From contig JAUXAJ010000251.1 of the NCBI GenBank assembly GCA_030620005.1, positions 1 through 7,589 on the forward strand: 7,589 nucleotides of DNA, written 5' to 3'. Shown piece after piece: positions 5,666 through 7,589 of the stretch. Both the position numbers and the translations under genes were made by a program. The notes under the pieces were generated by a model. It was given only the letters and a program-made list of their open reading frames with translations, was not told the DNA's origin and ran no database searches. Source of the DNA: Promethearchaeota archaeon (GTDB lineage Archaea > Asgardarchaeota > Lokiarchaeia > Sigynarchaeales > SOKP01). How positions within the stretch are numbered: position 1 is the first letter of the stretch; each line of letters opens with the position of its first letter.

Positions 5666-6271
5666 TTAATTTTCAGGTTTTGATGATAATTTAATTTTTT
5701 GATTTTGCGCGATCCTTTTTTTTAGAAATTCAATTATTTTTTTATTATCTTGAGCTTCTAAAGGACTTCCACAACCAGGGCATCTGAAATTAAGTTCAAA
5801 AGCCTCGTCAAAGTTAAATTTAAAAATGGATTCTTCACAACTATTACAGATGAAGAAATAATTATTAACTTCAAAAGATAGACGATCTCTTAGCTTCCGC
5901 TGAACCAATTTCTTCTTTTCAAGAAGAATTTCTTCAAGAAGATCGAATTCGTGCCACCAATAATATATAAACCATTCCGGAGTTTACTTGAATAAAGTAG
6001 ACTTTCCCGTGGATTTATCACGAATCCGTCTGAACTGAGCGACTTTCTGGCTATAGAGTTTGTATAATGTTTTGCGGACGGTGTTTAATTTCAAAATTTC
6101 ATCATTTGTTGGCTCTAAATCAATGCCTTTCTTTGCTATTCGCACCTTGATGCTTTCTGTAATATCTTCATCTGTTATATCATCATTCTCAGAATTTATT
6201 AACTCAATTCCTACCTCAATTGCAACATCGCCATTTATCATATATAAGAACGATTTCAACAACGAATTCAA
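5666..6271 (-). CDS. tfe: Transcription factor E (TFE alpha), interrupted by a 30-base in-frame segment with a TAA
   Basis: TFE helps TBP and TFB open the promoter and contacts the RNA polymerase clamp and stalk; it matches the N-terminal half of eukaryotic TFIIE-alpha. Codons 1-89 give the winged helix (SFLYMINGDVAIEVGIELI at 7-25, then TVRKTLYKLYSQKVAQFRRI and RDKSTG). Ten extra codons follow, including TAA at 5986-5984. The same frame then resumes with WFIYYWWHEFD, an EILLEKKKLVQRKL helix and a full zinc ribbon, CNSC and CPGC (cysteines 132, 135, 154, 157 if joined). The joined product is 191 residues, near the usual 170-190. The Sulfolobus protein, as I recall it, reads RDKDSGWFIYYW at this point, so the extra codons are foreign to the family. 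The TTG at 6271 is chosen for GGAG 11 bases upstream and for family length; an in-frame stop lies about 14 codons further up. Without removal of the segment the zinc-ribbon half has no good start codon of its own. Confidence 0.88.
5695..5723 (+). terminator. T-tracts past MBF1, inside the 3' end of TFE
   Basis: T6 (5695-5700) and T8 (5716-5723) follow the MBF1 stop at 30-58 bases. There is no intergenic space, so MBF1 transcription most likely ends inside the antisense of TFE. The opposite-strand A runs encode lysines in TFE, so the tracts may be coincidental. Confidence 0.35.
5975..6005 (-). other. 30-base insertion in TFE with stop codon and a bulge-helix-bulge-like fold (candidate mRNA intron)
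   Basis: Removing 6004-5975, or equivalently 6005-5976, gives ACG GGA TGG (T-G-W) and restores the TFE consensus. On the minus strand an outer helix CCA (6012-6010)/TGG (5974-5972) is followed by a central 4-pair helix CGGG (6009-6006)/TCCG (5981-5978) with one G-T pair. Three-base bulges are AAA (6005-6003) and GAA (5977-5975). An inner helix has 7 of 8 pairs (6002-5995 with 5989-5982), closing a 5-base loop. That is the layout recognised by archaeal splicing endonuclease. Cutting after the second base of each bulge would remove 28 bases and shift the frame. The 3' cut fits one in-frame option; the 5' cut would have to lie two bases earlier than normal. Confidence 0.6.
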
Positions 6272-6681
6272 TTCTTTAATTTCTCCAATCCCTCTTTTTA
6301 GTTATAGACTTATTATGATTGAGAATAATTTTTCATGAAAATTAAATTTTATTGTTAATTGAGGGTATTTTTAAAAAAAAATTTTGATTGGAATTTAAAA
6401 ATCTTTAATCTAAGACCGACAATAATCGTGGTTATATCAGTTCTTTTAATGTCGGAAAGGATAAGAAGATATTCTTTGAAAAGAAATCGCCTTTTTGTCT
6501 ATTTTCGGTAAGAAAATTACTATATTTGAGCTCATCTGTAAATTTTATTGTTTCCGACAAATTCAGAGGTGATAAAGATGAGAATTTTGTCGTTATTATT
6601 TTAACGACTTTTAAATTTTGATTTATAATTTAAATTTTAAAATAAACTCAATTATTTAATTCTTACATTATTTTAAAGTTT
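6272..6681. other. 410-base intergenic region between TFE and the 260-residue gene
   Basis: Both flanking genes are on the minus strand. The TFE-proximal part (6272-6400) holds a Shine-Dalgarno-like GGAG 11 bases before the TTG and TATA-like sequences near 6328-6338 that could start a leader of about 30 bases. The middle (about 6410-6612) is less AT-rich and contains inverted repeats described separately. The end (6613-6681) is AT-rich and featureless. No open frame here looks convincingly coding. Confidence 0.5.
6420..6612 (+). ncRNA. Candidate structured plus-strand RNA with alternative hairpins and terminator-like end
   Basis: A TATA-like box (GGAATTTAAAAATC, 6390-6403) would start a plus transcript near 6420-6425. 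Three inverted repeats follow: GTCGGAAA (6451-6458) with TTTCCGAC (6551-6558); GACAAATTC (6556-6564) with GAATTTTGTC (6582-6591, one extra T); and GTCGTT (6589-6594) with AACGAC (6603-6608), followed by TTTT. The second overlaps both others, so pairing one and three together excludes two. The loop of the second holds AGAGGTGAT and an ATG. No plus-strand gene follows, so this is more likely a small RNA, or coincidence in AT-rich DNA, than a leader. Confidence 0.25.
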
Positions 6682-7464
6682 TTATACAACTATAGAATAT
6701 TGTTTTTCTATTAATTCTCCATCAACTGTAACAGAACGAAACATAATTCCCTTTCTAATTGCCATTATTCGTAATTTCTTCGAATCTATAACATCCTTTG
6801 GTAATTCTATGTCCGTTATTTTATAGTTATTTGAAATTATTATCGTTTTCCATTGTTCGGGAAGTTCAGATTTGAAATCTCTCATTGCTGAATCTATAAT
6901 AATGTTATCATTTTTTTCAGAATTAGCAATAATACCGCTGCAAAATTGTATCCTCTTACTAATAACATCATCTTCTACTTTTTTCTTTGAAGGTTGAGGA
7001 ATTCTTTTTTTTGTAGTAACTTTACAAGTAGGAGATACATTAAAAGACAATAAATAATAGCTATCTTTTCTAAATTTCTCAAGGCTTTCAATTAAAATGT
7101 TATTATCTATTGTATCAATAATATCAGCTTTATATTTTTGAGTTTTACCAGCTGACCTTTTTAATTTCCAGTCTAATCCTAAACTGGTAATTGTATCACT
7201 TATGTCACCGCCAGAAATTAAGACACCTGTAATTTCGAATGTATCTTCTGGATTGGAAATTGATCTACTAACTATCTCTAAAATTAAATCTTCATACTCA
7301 AAACTCCCCTTTAGTGTTAATTTAACTTTACTTCTTGTAATTTTTATAACGGGGCCGAGAAAGATTCCTCTGGAATATCTATAAAAATGACGATGAATAT
7401 TTTTATGATTATTAGCGGGATCTTTTAATTGAGGAGATTTAATTAACTCAGAAAGAAAATGCAT
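6682..7464 (-). CDS. Uncharacterised 260-residue protein
   Basis: I cannot assign a function. The frame is long, starts with ATG and has coding character. The N-terminal part opens with SELIKSPQL and then HRHFYRYSRGIFLGPVIKI (about 24-42), followed by KLTLKGSFEYEDLILEIV (about 48-65), which looks like a conserved alpha/beta core. I have a vague recollection of similar openings in conserved archaeal hypothetical proteins, not certain. The middle (ISGGDISDTITSLGLDWKLK, about 83-102) and later part (about 120-147) seem beta-rich. A lysine-rich linker follows at about 150-168. The C-terminal third (about 170-260) may be a second domain. No signal peptide, membrane segment, nucleotide-binding loop or zinc-finger cysteine set is visible; only two cysteines (about 146 and 174) occur. 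It is a soluble cytoplasmic protein, upstream of TFE on the same strand but 410 bases away. Confidence 0.75.
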   Translation of the reverse strand: MHFLSELIKSPQLKDPANNHKNIHRHFYRYSRGIFLGPVIKITRSKVKLTLKGSFEYEDLILEIVSRSISNPEDTFEITGVLISGGDISDTITSLGLDWKLKRSAGKTQKYKADIIDTIDNNILIESLEKFRKDSYYLLSFNVSPTCKVTTKKRIPQPSKKKVEDDVISKRIQFCSGIIANSEKNDNIIIDSAMRDFKSELPEQWKTIIISNNYKITDIELPKDVIDSKKLRIMAIRKGIMFRSVTVDGELIEKQYSIVV

Positions 7465-7536
7465 TTTTATTTTTTTACCTACTTTTTTATTATTTAAAAC
7501 TACATACTAGAGTATTTTGAATTAAATTTTTTCTAT

Positions 7537-7546
7537 CTTATATATC
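7537..7546 (-). promoter_or_regulatory. Candidate TATA box of the 260-residue gene
   Basis: On the minus strand GATATATAAG would place initiation near 7515, giving a leader of about 50 bases with a weak AGGT 13 bases before the ATG. An alternative box, TTTAAATAATAAA at 7498-7486, would give a nearly leaderless start near 7468. The remaining bases to the window end show no gene. Confidence 0.35.
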
Positions 7547-7589
7547 TACATATCACATCATTTCATAAAGTTTTCCACTTGTATTATCT

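Noticed and set aside
5666..5908. Zinc-ribbon half of TFE as an independent gene starting at the TTG at 5908
   Set aside because: That start falls in the middle of a conserved helix, has no ribosome-binding site, and leaves out the WFIYYWW segment, which is clearly TFE sequence just upstream in the same frame.
5984..5986. Reading the TFE stop as pyrrolysine or selenocysteine
   Set aside because: The codon is TAA, not TAG or TGA, and reading through would still leave ten residues foreign to the conserved wing of TFE.
5972..6009. Translational bypass (T4 gene 60 type) across the TFE insertion
   Set aside because: The in-frame GGA before the insertion could be a take-off codon, but the only matching GGA near the end is 29 bases away, so resuming after it would be one base out of frame.
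6359..6511. Plus-strand 50-codon frame starting with TTG and containing a short hydrophobic stretch
   Set aside because: No ribosome-binding site, TTG directly after a stop, and a length easily reached by chance when many frames are considered. It also overlaps the candidate structured RNA.
6446..6535. Minus-strand 29-codon frame
   Set aside because: No Shine-Dalgarno, no recognisable features, and in the middle of inverted repeats that suit a non-coding RNA better.
6562..6600. C/D box guide RNA
   Set aside because: GTGATAA and GATGAGA resemble C boxes, but no properly spaced CTGA D boxes are found on the same strand.

Overview
The window is from an AT-rich archaeal chromosome. That rests on a set of archaeal information-processing genes: the proteasome-activating ATPase PAN with a C-terminal HbYX motif, a NAC-UBA protein, an archaeal MBF1 and the transcription factor TFE. 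Candidate promoters look archaeal (TATA-like boxes about 25 bases before a short leader), Shine-Dalgarno sites are weak or absent, and two genes appear to start with TTG. The composition and gene set would fit an Asgard-type or other mesophilic AT-rich archaeon, but nothing here settles the phylum.

Layout. Bases 1-1337 (minus) hold the first 445 residues of an anaerobic ribonucleotide reductase (NrdD) that continues beyond the window edge. A 435-base gap follows, then a one-domain cupin (plus, 1773-2105). Next comes a minus-strand block read from 4850 down to 2126: PAN, a protein like the C-terminal PUA module of archaeosine transglycosylases, NAC, and a small membrane protein whose frame is broken at a run of 12 A. 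MBF1 (plus, 5150-5665) then faces TFE (minus, 5666-6271) tail to tail, with directly adjoining stop codons. An AT-rich gap (6272-6681) carries mutually exclusive hairpins on the plus strand. It is followed by an unrecognised 260-residue protein (minus, 6682-7464).

How the genes relate. PAN (unfolding substrates for the 20S proteasome), NAC (nascent chains at the ribosome) and the PUA protein (RNA binding) make a translation and protein-fate neighbourhood. MBF1 and TFE both belong to the basal transcription or translation apparatus. NrdD and the cupin look metabolic and unrelated.

The most striking feature is in TFE. The winged-helix half and the zinc-ribbon half lie in the same frame but are separated by 10 extra codons that include a TAA. 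Removing exactly 30 bases restores the expected junction (STG-WFIYYW). The inserted RNA can fold into a near-textbook bulge-helix-bulge, the recognition motif of the archaeal splicing endonuclease, although textbook cleavage would remove 28 bases, not 30. This is a good candidate for a tiny archaeal mRNA intron and should be tested against cDNA.
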